Source of the DNA: Diadophis punctatus similis
Lineage: Eukaryota; Chordata; Lepidosauria; Squamata; Dipsadidae
Assembly: GCA_023053685.1 (NCBI GenBank)
Contig: JALIGW010000004.1
Span: 83,530,535-83,594,534 of the forward strand
Direction: 5' to 3'
DNA length: 64,000 nucleotides
The notes below the pieces were generated by a model that searched no databases, was not told where the DNA came from, and saw only the letters and a list, made by a program, of their open reading frames with translations. Below are positions 55,501 to 63,615 of the stretch, piece by piece; the stretch's first letter is position 1; every line of letters starts with the position of its first letter. The position numbers were made by a program, and so were the translations under genes.

Positions 55501-56787
55501 CAGTTGCCTCCTGAACAAGCACAACCATGGGACAACCATGACCTGGAGGACTGAGAATCTCTACAGACTTTTAGCTATACAATTTGGGATGGACACCCTT
55601 TGAATGGTGTGGGAGTGGGAATGGATTTCCAGAGGGGAAAAAATTGCAGACTACAGGAACCAGGAGCACCACTCAGGTGACCCTGAGGACACAGATAAAC
55701 CTCCAAGTGGTCTCAACGACTCTCTAAAAGGATGCAAATGACCAGCTGTCTGCAAGGAGTATCAATCCTTTCCTTCCCCACCACCCAGTCAGAGCTGAAG
55801 AAGCTTCTGGGATGAAAAGCGAAACATCTTCAGAGGAAAAAAACAAGAAAGTCCAGTTGCCGCCTGAAAAAGCACTTTTAAAAGTCAATGTTGTAGGTAT
55901 TTGAAAATAGACCCATATCAAGATGATCAAAACTCTATCATCCTTACATGTCAATGTGACTTACATGTTCTTTGCATGGACGCACATGCGATCTTGACTG
56001 TGGAGTGTAACATCTGCCTTTGCGGTTGGAATTTCACACGCCTCGCCATCGGCAACAACGGTCAAATGAAATTCTTTGCTCTTCTTCTCCATCAACGGCA
56101 TCCCTTCATGTGGATTTGTGGAGGAACGACTATATTCTAACCATTTTGACGAAGTTGAATCATTAGCCAGAGTGATCTAAACAACAATAACCACGTGCAT
56201 CATACAAGAGGCAGTAAGGCTATCGTTCAAAACCATGCCGTCATAAATGTAATACAGGTAGCCCTCAACTTACAATAGTTCATTTAGTGACTGTCCAAAG
56301 TTACAACGGCAATGGAAAAAGTGACTTAGGAACGTTTTTCACAGTTACGACCTTTGTAGCATCCCCCACGATCACGTGATCAAAATTCAGAGGCTTGGCA
56401 ACTGGCATGTACTTATGACAGATGAAGTGTCCTGGGTCGTGTGATCCCATGTTGCGACCTTCTTTACAAGCAAAGTCAATGGGGAATCCAGATTCACTTA
56501 ACAACCAGGTTACTCACTTCAAGGCAATGATTCATTTAACAACTGTGGCAAGGAAAGTCATAAATTGGGGCAAAACTCACTTAACAAATGTCTCGCTTAA
56601 CAACAGAAATTTTGGGCTCAAAATGTGGTTGTACGTTGAGGACTAACTGTAAATCATTATGCAAAAGTAAAAAAAAAAAGTTGAGGCTATATATTATTAA
56701 CCTTATATTCCTCTGCTAAAAAGAGCCAGAAGTCAATGTTTCACTTTTTCTATTCCTTTTTACCCTACGCTTTTCTCTTCCCCTATT

Positions 56788-56856
<69 letters not shown>

Positions 56857-58392
56857 CATACATACATACATACATACATACATACATACATACATACATA
56901 CATACAGGAAATTCTGGCCTTAATTGTGATTGGACATCATGGAGTTCCTGCAGTTCATACTCATTTGTTGTGGTTAGTCGCGAAGTCATGTCCGACCCAT
57001 CGCGACCCCATGGACAACGTTCCTCCAGGCCTTCCTGTCCTCTACCATCCCCCGGAGTCCATTTAAGCTCACGCCGACTGCTTCAGTGACTCCATCCAGC
57101 CACCTCATTCTCTGTCGTCCCCTTCTTCTTTTGCCTTCAATCGTTCCCAGCATTAGGCTCTTCTCCAGTGAGTCCTTCCTTCTCATTAGGTGGCTCATTA
57201 AGTATTTGAGTTTCATCTTTAGGATCCGGCCTTCTAAAGAGCAGTCAGGGTTGATCTCCTCTAGGACTGACCGGTTTGATCACTTTGCAGTCCAAGGGAC
57301 TCGCAGGAGTCTTCTCCAGCACCATAGTTCAAAGGCCTCAATTCTTTGGCACTCAGCCTTTCTTATGGTCCAACTTTTACAACCAAACATTGCAACTGGG
57401 AAAACCATAGCCTTGACTAAACGCACTTTTGTTGGCAGGGTGATGTATCTGCTTTTTAGTATGTCATATGTCATACTCATTTAGCAAGCTTCAAAGACAG
57501 CAAATTAGATGATTCCAGTCCCAGTTGTAACCCTACAGCATATTTTTATTTATTTATTTTTATTTTATTTATTTTATTTACCGTATTTTGTCAACACGTG
57601 TACAACATAACAGGTATGATATAAACATAAACAAAAGCAAAGTATGTATAGGTAAATTTAGACAATAGGACATATGCCCTAACCGGTATATTTCATCTCC
57701 CGGAAACATCAACTGCTCTTAACTATTGTGTTGAACGAAGGAGTGGAAAATACTTCAAATGTTTTGAAGCAGTAGATCTGTTCTACGCCTCGCTAAACAC
57801 AGCCAGGCTTATTTCCAACTCAATGAAATATTAGATTTGCTGTCGAAATGGTAGAACGCATACAAAAATAATGGTGTTTATACTCCCAGTAAAAAAAGGT
57901 TGCTGGTATCAGCAGAGATACCATTCTGAGTTGTTAGGCGATTGTACCAGTGAGATGTTGTAATAGACTGACAGATACCCAGCAAGTTGTATAAATGGAT
58001 AGGATAGGATAGGATAGGATAGGATAGGATAGGATAGGATACATATTGGAAGGAAGAATGGAATGGAAAGGAATGGAAAGGAAGGGAAGGGAAGGGAAGG
58101 GAAGGGAAGGGAAGGGAAGAGAAGAGAAGAGAAGAGAAGAGAAGAGAAGAGAAGAGAAGAGAAGAGAAGAGAAGAGAAGAGAAGAGAAGAGAAGAGAAGA
58201 GAAGAGAAGAGAAGAGAAGAGAAGAGAAGAGAAGAGAAGAGAAGAGAAGAGAAGAAAAGAGAAGAAAAGAAAATAAGGGTAGGGTAGAGGAGAGGAGAGA
58301 AGAGGAGAGAAGAGGAGAGAAGAGGAGAGAAGAGAAGAGAAAAGAAGAGAAGAGAAGAGAAGAGAAGAGGGGGAGGGGAGAGGAGAGGAGAG

Positions 58393-58433
<41 letters not shown>

Positions 58434-59270
58434 GAGAAAGAGAAAGAGAAAGAGAAAGAGAAGACTTTGTTTGGCCAAGTGTGATTGGACACACAAGGAA
58501 TTTGTCTCCGGTGCAGAAACTCTCTGTATACATACAAGGAACAAAGCAATATAATCATAAGATACCAATACGAGAAGGTAGTATAAAAGATGAGAAGGAT
58601 AATAGTAATACAGCCATACTACATGGGTAAATATAGACATAAGACAGTGCTGTGGAAATTAGGTGCTCAGCACAGTCATGGCACTAGAGGAAAAAACTAT
58701 ATTTCCCCCCCTAGTTATTTTGGCTTGCAATGCCCTATAGCGGTGTCCCAAGGGGAGGAGTTGAAACAGTTTATATCCAGGATGTGAGGGTGTGTGTGTG
58801 TCTGTGTAGATATTTTCTCAGCCCTCTTTCTGACCTGATAAAAATGCAGATGTATCTCTGGGTGGACTGAAACCTTGGGAGAAACAGTCTCTCCCATCAC
58901 AACCCCTGCAGCCCTTCTCTTTTCTAGCAACTTAATCCCAGAGTTGAGTAAAACCATTTCACTGGTCAAGCGTGGCTATCCATTCGATTCTCGCCGGTCT
59001 TCAAGGAGCATTTACCTCATAGTACGTTGTTTTTCCTTGGCAGGCAAACAGAGATAGGGGATGAGAGGAGGTTTTTCCAGTGACTACCCTTCTTCCCGGA
59101 ACTCCTTGAAGGATCTGTACATCTTCACACGTGCGATGTGGTTCCTTGACAACAAGGGAAACCCCAGCGAAGATGAGGGACGGCCAGAGAAGGACATTGA
59201 AGGAGAAGTCTGCCAGAACGTGTTTCCGTGGCAGCAAAGGAAAGGCCAGGAAGATGTTGAAGGCCATCAT
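48470..59270 (-). CDS. Dystroglycan-like protein (DAG1 paralogue), four coding exons
   Basis: Exons on the - strand: 59270-59016, 56176-55965, 54498-52367, 49554-48470; phases 0, 2, 1 agree and all borders are AG/GT. Product is 1227 residues (human DAG1 has 895). Order: hydrophobic signal region (1-45), Ig/cadherin-like part to about 155, S6-like module with LGYQIVGW (273-280), furin-like QKRK (296-299), Ser/Thr-rich mucin region to about 865, second cadherin-like domain ([33 protein letters not shown]), SEA/S72 domain with KTG/SAVF cleavage site (G1029/S1030), Cys1041, 1047 and 1092, a helix at 1118-1143, RKK stop-transfer and C-terminal [11 protein letters not shown] (PPLY 1218-1221). Dystroglycan links laminin-type matrix ligands to dystrophin through this PPxY. 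Intact frames argue for a working gene. The symbol is left empty because I cannot name the paralogue with certainty. Confidence 0.9.
49565..50460 (-). mobile_element. LINE 3' fragment (Rex1/CR1-group-like) interrupted by hAT
   Basis: - strand text [50 protein letters not shown] is the C-terminal RT region of a LINE common in fish and squamates. Its 3' tail (GTACGAGGTGCAATGACAATAAAG, - strand) lies at 49571-49605, and the hAT at 49680-50067 splits the tail from the body. Family name is uncertain. Confidence 0.65.
49680..50067. mobile_element. hAT-type element with perfect target duplication
   Basis: CAGTGATGGTAAACCTATGG to AAAGGTTCGCCATCACTG, 388 bp, flanked by identical TTCTATAC octamers (49672-49679 and 50068-50075). 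Interior has local tandem copies of GTGCGGGGGCAGCATGGGGG (49918-49975). In the last intron of the dystroglycan-like gene. Confidence 0.9.
50475..50662 (-). mobile_element. Repeat family B element
   Basis: GAGATTCTCAGTCTCAAAGG left end, AGAGGCAACTGGACTTTCG, the hammerhead-like unit, a short spacer and the complement GCCCAGTTGCCTCTTG with CACCTTTGGGAGAAG at the right. Confidence 0.65.
50546..50585 (-). ncRNA. Hammerhead ribozyme-like motif, family B (B6, intact core)
   Basis: - strand: GAG (50585-50583), CTGAAGA (50582-50576), GCTTCT/AGAAGA stem II with loop TGGATG, GAAAC (50556-50552), GTC (50551-50549), TTC (50548-50546). Same sense as the dystroglycan-like pre-mRNA. Confidence 0.55.
50690..51029 (-). 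mobile_element. Solo LTR, family 2 (copy 1)
   Basis: 340 bp from TGACGGATAGG to CACATCGTGACA, flanked by GTCAC on both sides (50685-50689 and 51030-51034). On the - strand an AATAAATATTTTG polyadenylation-like site is present. Shares its body and end with the copy at 61824-62155. Confidence 0.82.
51207..52346. mobile_element. MITE family A (copy 12) with MITE family B nested inside
   Basis: Family A halves lie at 51207-51307 and 52123-52346, ending CAGGTAGTCCTCGACTTAC and ATCGAGGACTACCTG. Between them a family B copy (51308-52122) starts CCGTATTTTTCGGCGTATAAG and ends CCGAAAAATACGG with TA on both sides, at a position where family A normally reads without a break. The B interior is GC-rich (CCGCCGCTGCCGCC) and holds a palindromic hAT remnant at about 51835-51955. 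Confidence 0.8.
52367..54498 (-). CDS. Dystroglycan-like gene, exon 3 (S6-like module and mucin-like region)
   Basis: 2132 nt, borders GGGGCTTTCAG / CACAAG-GTAAGT. Residues 156-866. The S6-like part ([23 protein letters not shown] ... [11 protein letters not shown]) corresponds to the alpha-dystroglycan N-terminal module removed by furin; QKRK is at 296-299, followed by [11 protein letters not shown], aligned with the ATPTP region that bears matriglycan in DAG1. The remaining ~560 residues are rich in Ser, Thr and Pro (for example a nine-Ser run near residue 517), about three times the DAG1 mucin length. Confidence 0.9.
55424..55463 (-). ncRNA. Damaged hammerhead-like motif, family B (B7)
   Basis: - strand: GAG, CTGAAGA (55460-55454), GCTCCT/AGAAGC stem II, GAAAG (55434-55430), GTC, TTC. 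GAAA is kept but the following C is G. Confidence 0.45.
55792..55831 (+). ncRNA. Hammerhead ribozyme-like motif, family B (B8)
   Basis: GAG (55792-55794), CTGAAGA (55795-55801), GCTTCT/AAAAGC stem II, GAAAC (55821-55825), ATC (55826-55828), TTC (55829-55831). Catalytic core kept; AUC is a tolerated cleavage triplet. Confidence 0.5.
55965..56176 (-). CDS. Dystroglycan-like gene, exon 2
   Basis: 212 nt, acceptor TTGTTGTTTAG, donor GTAAGT (55964-55959). Residues 86-156: [18 protein letters not shown] then [20 protein letters not shown]. This aligns with the SWLHW ... GLPL ... YISVSA stretch of the first cadherin/Ig-like domain of dystroglycan. The intron before it is phase 0 at the same place as the single coding intron of human DAG1. 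Confidence 0.82.
56252..56652 (-). mobile_element. MITE family A, copy 13
   Basis: TACAGGTAGCCCTCAACTTAC left end, TACGTTGAGGACTAACTGTA right end, reverse orientation, full interior. First intron of the dystroglycan-like gene. Confidence 0.8.
56792..56906. repeat. (TA)n then (TACA)n microsatellite
   Basis: About 30 TA units followed by about 14 TACA/CATA units, at the 3' end of the BovB LINE to its right. Confidence 0.97.
56925..57490 (-). mobile_element. BovB (RTE) LINE 3' fragment
   Basis: - strand frames give [38 protein letters not shown], then [54 protein letters not shown], the C-terminal end of the BovB ORF, with a frameshift between. BovB is common in squamates and famous for horizontal transfer to ruminants. 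Confidence 0.9.
57540..57990. other. Intron sequence, no clear feature
   Basis: A T-rich (TTTAT)n stretch near 57545-57590 is followed by unique-looking sequence. No ORF or repeat family recognised. Confidence 0.4.
57993..58470. repeat. Long purine-only tract: (GGATA)n, (GAAGG)n, (GAAGA)n, (GAGAAA)n
   Basis: About 10 GGATA units (57997-58042), then from 58046 to 58470 almost only G and A on the + strand, with the pentamer changing stepwise from GAAAG through GAAGG to GAGAA. The tract could form triplex DNA. ORFs in it are artefacts. Confidence 0.95.
58466..58640 (-). mobile_element. Retroelement tail seeding the purine tract
   Basis: - strand: ACTCTCTGTATACAGAG-type text, GACAAATTCCTTGTGTGTCC, AATCACACTTGGCCAAACAAAG then the pyrimidine repeat. 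This is the same tail as 19540-19647, there followed by (TATC)n. Confidence 0.6.
59016..59270 (-). CDS. Dystroglycan-like gene, exon 1 coding part
   Basis: ATG at 59270 (a second ATG follows at once), donor GAG/GTAAAT at 59015. Residues 1-85: two hydrophobic stretches ([28 protein letters not shown]) then [19 protein letters not shown], which I align loosely with the G-I-P-D-G-x-x-V-V-G-R motif at the start of dystroglycan. A possible acceptor TTTATCTTTCCCCAG lies at about 59340, so the 5' UTR is spliced. This is the least certain exon, but its phase-0 donor fits exon 2 exactly. Confidence 0.65.
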
Positions 59271-59415
59271 GGGGGTTGGTTGAAGCTTCCATCCAGTTGT
59301 GGAGAAGAGAAGTTTTCCTAACACCGCAGATCAGACCTGGGGAAAGATAAAGCAGGTTTGAGATTATGCAGAAAACCCATAAAGACCTCAACAACCATTT
59401 CCCCCCCCCCCAAAC

Positions 59416-59547
59416 CCTTCAGAGGTTGACAGTCTCTCTCTCTCTCCATCTCTCTCTCTCTCTCCTTCCCTCCCTTCTTCCCCACTCCACCCTCCATCTC
59501 TCTTTCTCTGATAACACTTCCATCAGATGAAATCTTATACTAGTTTC
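59416..59547. repeat. Direct duplication, copy 1
   Basis: A segment from CCTTCAGAGGTTGACAGTC through CT-rich text to ATCTTATACTAGTT is repeated nearly exactly at 60451-60584. Copy 1 is bordered by runs of C. Confidence 0.8.
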
Positions 59548-59549
59548 CC

Positions 59550-60105
59550 CCCCCCCAAAAATTCCAACAAACAATACATAGTTTCTGCACAAAGTGTTGT
59601 CCGGGTCACATTTGATAACCATACATCATTTTTCTGATACATAATCAATTCCATTATCATCTTTCTATTTCAATTCCAACCCATAGCATTATCCATACAT
59701 ATTTCTTTATCTTAATTTATTTTCTTCTTGTTACATACATAATTTACTAATCGCCCAAATTTCTAGTCCCTTTCACTCACATCAATTAGTTGTCTTATTT
59801 ACTGCATACATTTCTCCTATTTTCTATCTTTCTATATTACAACTTCTCTCCCTGTTTTATTGGTTAATTCAATTTATCTCAATTTACCTTTCAAAGTGAA
59901 GCAAATTTCCTTTTCACATTCCATCTACCGTTCAGTTTTACTCCAATCAGTATTCATCATCAGCTTCAAATCTTATATTAAAAACCTCTTAATTTTATTA
60001 GCAATCCACAATTAATGGCACATATACATATACATACATACACTAGGATGACTCGACAGAAACATTTATAACCCTTTCCTGGTGAAGAGCTGATATGGAA
60101 GAGAA
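59550..60105. other. AT-rich sequence, unidentified
   Basis: Low-GC text rich in CATACAT and TTTCTAT; may be the 3' untranslated part of a LINE but I cannot place it. No ORF. Confidence 0.35.
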
Positions 60106-60109
60106 CCTT

Positions 60110-60195
60110 GTGGCCTAGAGGTTAAAACTACTGCCTTACAAGCAGACTGCCCAGGTTCAAATCCCACTAAGGGTATGTCTATCTGACAAGAACAA
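60110..60195 (+). mobile_element. tRNA-like SINE head
   Basis: TTGTGGCCTAGAGGTTAAAAC (A-box) and CCAGGTTCAAATCCCACTAAG (B-box) at tRNA-like spacing, but arms do not close as a cloverleaf with a proper acceptor stem, so a tRNA-derived SINE is favoured over a tRNA gene. A (CA)n lies at 60255-60280. Confidence 0.5.
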
Positions 60196-60256
60196 AATAG
60201 CTCGAAATAGATCTATAATAGTCTCCCTTTATTTTCATTTATCAGCAAAAAATGTT

Positions 60257-60287
<31 letters not shown>

Positions 60288-60450
60288 CACAGTATATTAC
60301 TACTAAACCATTTTACAATAAACCTTCCATTTATTCAACTATTCAACAATCAGACATTGAACCTTTGATCCTTGCAGTGACTGATCTGCAAAATTGTAGT
60401 CATCTTCAAAACAAAGCGGGCACTCACATTTGACTTACAGTAGCCTGTTT

Positions 60451-60584
60451 CCTTCAGAGGTTGACAGTCTCTCTCTCTCTCCATCTCTCTCTCTCTCTCC
60501 TTCCCTCCCTTCTTCCCCACTCCACCCTCCATCTCTCTTTCTCTGATAACACTTCCATCAGATGAAATCTTATACTAGTTCCCC
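60451..60584. repeat. Direct duplication, copy 2
   Basis: Near-identical to 59416-59547, 1035 bp away, same orientation. Confidence 0.8.
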
Positions 60585-60675
60585 TGGGTGGAAGGGGAGG
60601 GATTTAACTGCCAGCTAGACAGCAAGTCCAATTTGGAGTTAGACATGTATATGATTCAGTGACCTCAATGGAACA

Positions 60676-60808
60676 GAATAACAGAGCTGGAAGGGACCTT
60701 GGAGGTCTTCTAGTCCAGCCCCCTACTCAAGGAGGAGATCCTATACCATTTCAGACAATTGGCTCTCCAATCTCTTCTTAAAAACCTCCAGGGAAGGAGC
60801 ACACACAA
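60676..60808 (-). mobile_element. CR1 3' end fragment
   Basis: AACAGAGCTGGAAGGGACCTTGG, CAGCCCCCTACTCAAGGAGG, ACCATTTCAGACAATTGG and CTTAAAAACCTCCAGGGAAGG are the - strand CR1 end. A hAT element follows within it. Confidence 0.75.
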
Positions 60809-60817
60809 CGTTTGAAG

Positions 60818-61090
60818 CAGAGGTGGGATTCAGCAGGTTCGGATCAGTTCTGGAGAACCGGTAGCGGAAATTTTGAGTAGTTCGGAGAACCGGTAAATAC
60901 CACCTCTGACTGGCCCCGCCCCCATCTATTCTCTGCGTCCCGAGTCCCAACTGATCGGGAGGAAATGGGGATTTTGCAGTAACCTTCCCCTGCCACGCCC
61001 ACCAAGCCACGCCACGCCACGCCTACCATGCCACGCCCACCAAACCATGCCCACAGAACTGATAGAAAAATTTTTTTAATCCCACCACCG
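60818..61090. mobile_element. hAT-type element with perfect target duplication
   Basis: CAGAGGTGGGATTCAGCAGG to AATCCCACCACCG, 273 bp, flanked by GTTTGAAG on both sides (60810-60817 and 61091-61098). Interior has CCACGCCCACCAAGCCACG tandem text. Confidence 0.9.
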
Positions 61091-61129
61091 GTTTGAAGGC
61101 AAGCAAGATCTTCCAACTCTGTTATTCTG

Positions 61130-61715
61130 ATATTCCAACCTACTGGATGCTTCCAATAAGAAAAAGACTAGCGCTGAGCTTGCTTTTTCTTTCTTTCTTT
61201 TATAAATAAATAATTTTTATTTTGTTTATTTTTTTTATATGTTGATTTTCTTCATCTGTTGCCGATTCTCAACCGGCAAAGCACCAGTAAGATTCTGAAC
61301 CTTGTTAAGGCGGCTCACCTGTTCCTTTGGCTTTCAGTGCAACCTGGGACAAGTCCTTGTGTTCTGGTTGCTGGGTTACTCGAAGATACATCTGCTTGGC
61401 TGCTTCTCAAGTTACGAGGCTCTACAAAGCCAATTTATTCCTGGGAGGAAACAGGATACTTGTTATGAGATGAGATTACAACACCTTTTGGGGCTGGGTA
61501 AGGCTTGGGCTCCGTTTGTCGTTGTGAATGACAATTTTTGGGTGGGGCTGTTCTGCTCCCCAGATTTCTTGGAAGCAGTAGAAAGTCTTGTTGATGGAAC
61601 CCAGATCTACATCTACATAATTTCTATCCTTGCAAGAGTCCATTGTAGGTACGAAGACACTGTTCGTAAAGAAGGCAAAGGACTAAGTAGAGTTAATTTC
61701 TTTAAAAAATGTAAC
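61130..61715. other. Unassigned sequence with a + strand open frame
   Basis: A + strand frame runs from 61302 for about 150 codons but shows no family motif, and its 3' part enters CR1 text. I do not regard it as a gene. A T-rich tract is present at 61185-61245. Confidence 0.3.
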
Positions 61716-62520
61716 AGTAACAGAGTTGGAAGGGACCTTGGAGGTACAGATACAGATAGATACAGATTAACAGAGTTGGAAGGGACCTTGTAGGTCTTCT
61801 AGTCCAACCCCCTGCTTAGGCAGTGTTAGAGGTGAGAATAAATCTCCCTAGAGGCGATGTTTGATCTTTCTCTCGGAGCTCAGACATTTAGAAATAAAGC
61901 CGAAGTTAAAAGGTCTAATAAAATATTTATTTCGGTACAAAAACAATAAATTCTGAATAATTACATTCTTGCTAATTAAATGCGACCGCTCCCGGTCAAA
62001 GCCAAAACCACAAGAGAATAATGGAGAATCAGGAATGCACACATGCGTATAAGATCACATCACGTGTCCTGCTTGTAATGGAATATACCATAATATTAGG
62101 ATAGGGGTGCATCACCCTGCATAGACATACAACTGACAATATTCACTACGTGACAGGCAGGAAACCCTATATCACTTCAGACAAATGGTTATCCAACATC
62201 TTCTTAAAAACTTCCAGTGTTGGAGCATTCACAACTTCTGGAGGCAAGCTGTTCCACTGGTTAATTGTTCTAACTGTCAGGAAATTTCTCCTTAGTTCTA
62301 GGTTGCTTCTCTCCTTGATTAGTTTCCACCCATTGCTTCTTATTTTGCCTTCAGATGCTTTGGAAAATAGGTTGACCCTTTCTTCTCTGGGGCAGCCCCT
62401 TAAATATTGGAACACTGCCACCATGTCACCCTTGGTCCTTCTTTTCACTAGATTATGTATATGTCTCTTCTGTAATTTCAATTTAATTTGTGTGAGTGAA
62501 CCCATCCGGCTCTTCTGCAA
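61716..62520 (-). mobile_element. CR1 LINE 3' fragment with nested solo LTR
   Basis: CR1 text at 61716-61823 and 62156-62520 is continuous once the LTR (61824-62155) is removed. The - strand coding part gives MKRRTKGDMVAVFQYLRG-like, SNGWKLIKERSNLELRRNFL and NQWNSLPPEVVNAPTLEVFKK. A local duplication of the 3' end is seen at 61716-61775. Confidence 0.85.
61824..62155 (-). mobile_element. Solo LTR, family 2 (copy 2)
   Basis: 332 bp from TGTTAGAGGTG to CACTACGTGACA with GGCAG on both sides (61819-61823 and 62156-62160). Shares GAATGCACACATGCGTA and AAAATATTTATTTC text with the copy at 50690. The exact duplication within CR1 consensus makes the borders certain. Confidence 0.88.
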
Positions 62521-62754
62521 ACAGAGGTGTTTATAATCTCTGTTGGGAAGGGGAAAATACGGGTGTCCTACGTGGATTTTCTCTCTTGTAATCCTCTTTA
62601 TTCTGAAGTTACATACCCTAATCACGGCCACCACAATCGCAAACGTAGGATGTCAGTTCCGAGTTGTGAGTAAAGAGGCAGGGAGTCTGTATTATTGAAA
62701 TTGGCAAGAACTGTTCATCTTTTTTTAAACTCTCCCAGTACATTTTGCATAGAG

Positions 62755-62840
62755 TGGGGTCCTTGGTGCTCTCTGAGCTTGGCTGTTTCCTTGCAGACTT
62801 TTCATTACCCAACCAAGTAACACCATCCGTGCTAGGCTAA
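62755..62840 (-). mobile_element. Penelope-like terminal repeat, degenerate A type
   Basis: - strand: TAGCACGGATGGTGTTACTTGG, GTTGGGTAATGAAAAGTCTGC, AAGCTCAGAGAGCACCAAGG. The 5' core CTGATGA has become CGGATGG. Confidence 0.55.
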
Positions 62841-62843
62841 CCT

Positions 62844-63485
62844 CAGTGGTGGGTTCCTACCGGTGTGGTCCACTCTATAGCATCGGTAGCGGCCCGCTGG
62901 TGACATCACAGTACCGGTGTGGTCGGTTGCCGGTGCCTGGACACCGCCATTAAAAAATTTTTTTTTAAATTTTTTTTAAAATTTTCTTCTGCGCATGCCC
63001 AGAAGCCAAGCTTCCGGCACTGCGCATGCGCTGCCTTCCTACCCCACAGTGAGTCCAAGCAGGGGAGGATGGCTGAGGGAGCATGTGAGATGCTGAAAGA
63101 ATGGGTGGCAGGACCTATCTCCATTCCCCTCCCTTCAGCAGTCCGAGAAGCCACGAACGCGTGGTGATGATCCCAGGCATTTTCGCACGTTTGAGGCTTC
63201 TCGAGCTGCTGAGGGGAGGGGGAACGGGCGGCAGGAGCCTAGGATCATCGAATGGGGAGAAGCATTCAGGCCGGACGGAGCCTCCTAGAAGAACCACTGC
63301 CGTGGTCTTGCTGCTCCCGCTGCGGGGGGCTGTGTTGCAGGTGGGCAATGCCCCCCCCCCCACTTCTCTGGCCGCTGCCAAGCTCCTGAGGCCCACGCCC
63401 ACCCGGTCACATGGCTGGCAAGACACATCCACAAAATAAGCCACGTCCACAGAGTGGCAGTAAAAAAATTAGGAACCCGCCCCTG
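62844..63485. mobile_element. hAT-type element with perfect target duplication
   Basis: CAGTGGTGGGTTCCTACC to AGGAACCCGCCCCTG, 642 bp, GCTAACCT on both sides (62836-62843 and 63486-63493). GC-rich interior (63120-63400) could be mistaken for a CpG-island promoter. Ends resemble the element at 60818. It inserted at the end of a Penelope-like repeat. Confidence 0.88.
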
Positions 63486-63529
63486 GCTAACCTGTAACAT
63501 CACCTGCATCTCCCGATGACTTCATGGAT

Positions 63530-63615
63530 ACATCTATTTCACTTCTCATCCAAAAAGCTTCTTCAGGGAAGAAGATTCTTCCAGTTGCCTTTTGACAAAG
63601 TACCGTTGGGTACAC
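63530..63615 (-). mobile_element. Repeat family B remnant
   Basis: - strand: CTGAAGAAGCTTTTTGGATG, AGAAGTGAAATAG. The GAAAC-GTC segment is lost. AGTTGCCTTTTGACAAAG at 63582 is the family's flank. Confidence 0.5.

Larger units (their letters stand above)
55335..55880. mobile_element. Repeat family B element, full unit
   Basis: GTAGAGATTCTCAGTCCTCC left end, - strand unit 55424-55463, middle block (55560-55790) equal to that at 37150-37395, + strand unit 55792-55831, right end GTCCAGTTGCCGCCTGAAAAAG. Together with 36680-37515 it defines the family's full structure of about 500 bp. Confidence 0.65.

Noticed and set aside
57878..58640. Long LFSS-repeat open frames
   Set aside because: They are translations of the purine/pyrimidine tract.
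59125..59394. Alternative - strand frame beginning [10 protein letters not shown]
   Set aside because: It starts at an upstream ATG but in a frame that does not join exon 2; the MMAFNIF frame ends in phase with it.
60110..60195. Functional tRNA gene
   Set aside because: A- and B-box are present but the acceptor stem does not pair; a tRNA-derived SINE explains it better.
61302..61793. 163-residue + strand open frame
   Set aside because: No recognised motif, and the last part runs into CR1 sequence.
63100..63440. GC-rich block as the ITPR2 promoter
   Set aside because: It lies wholly inside a hAT element with an 8-bp target duplication, and no ITPR2 first exon was recognised.
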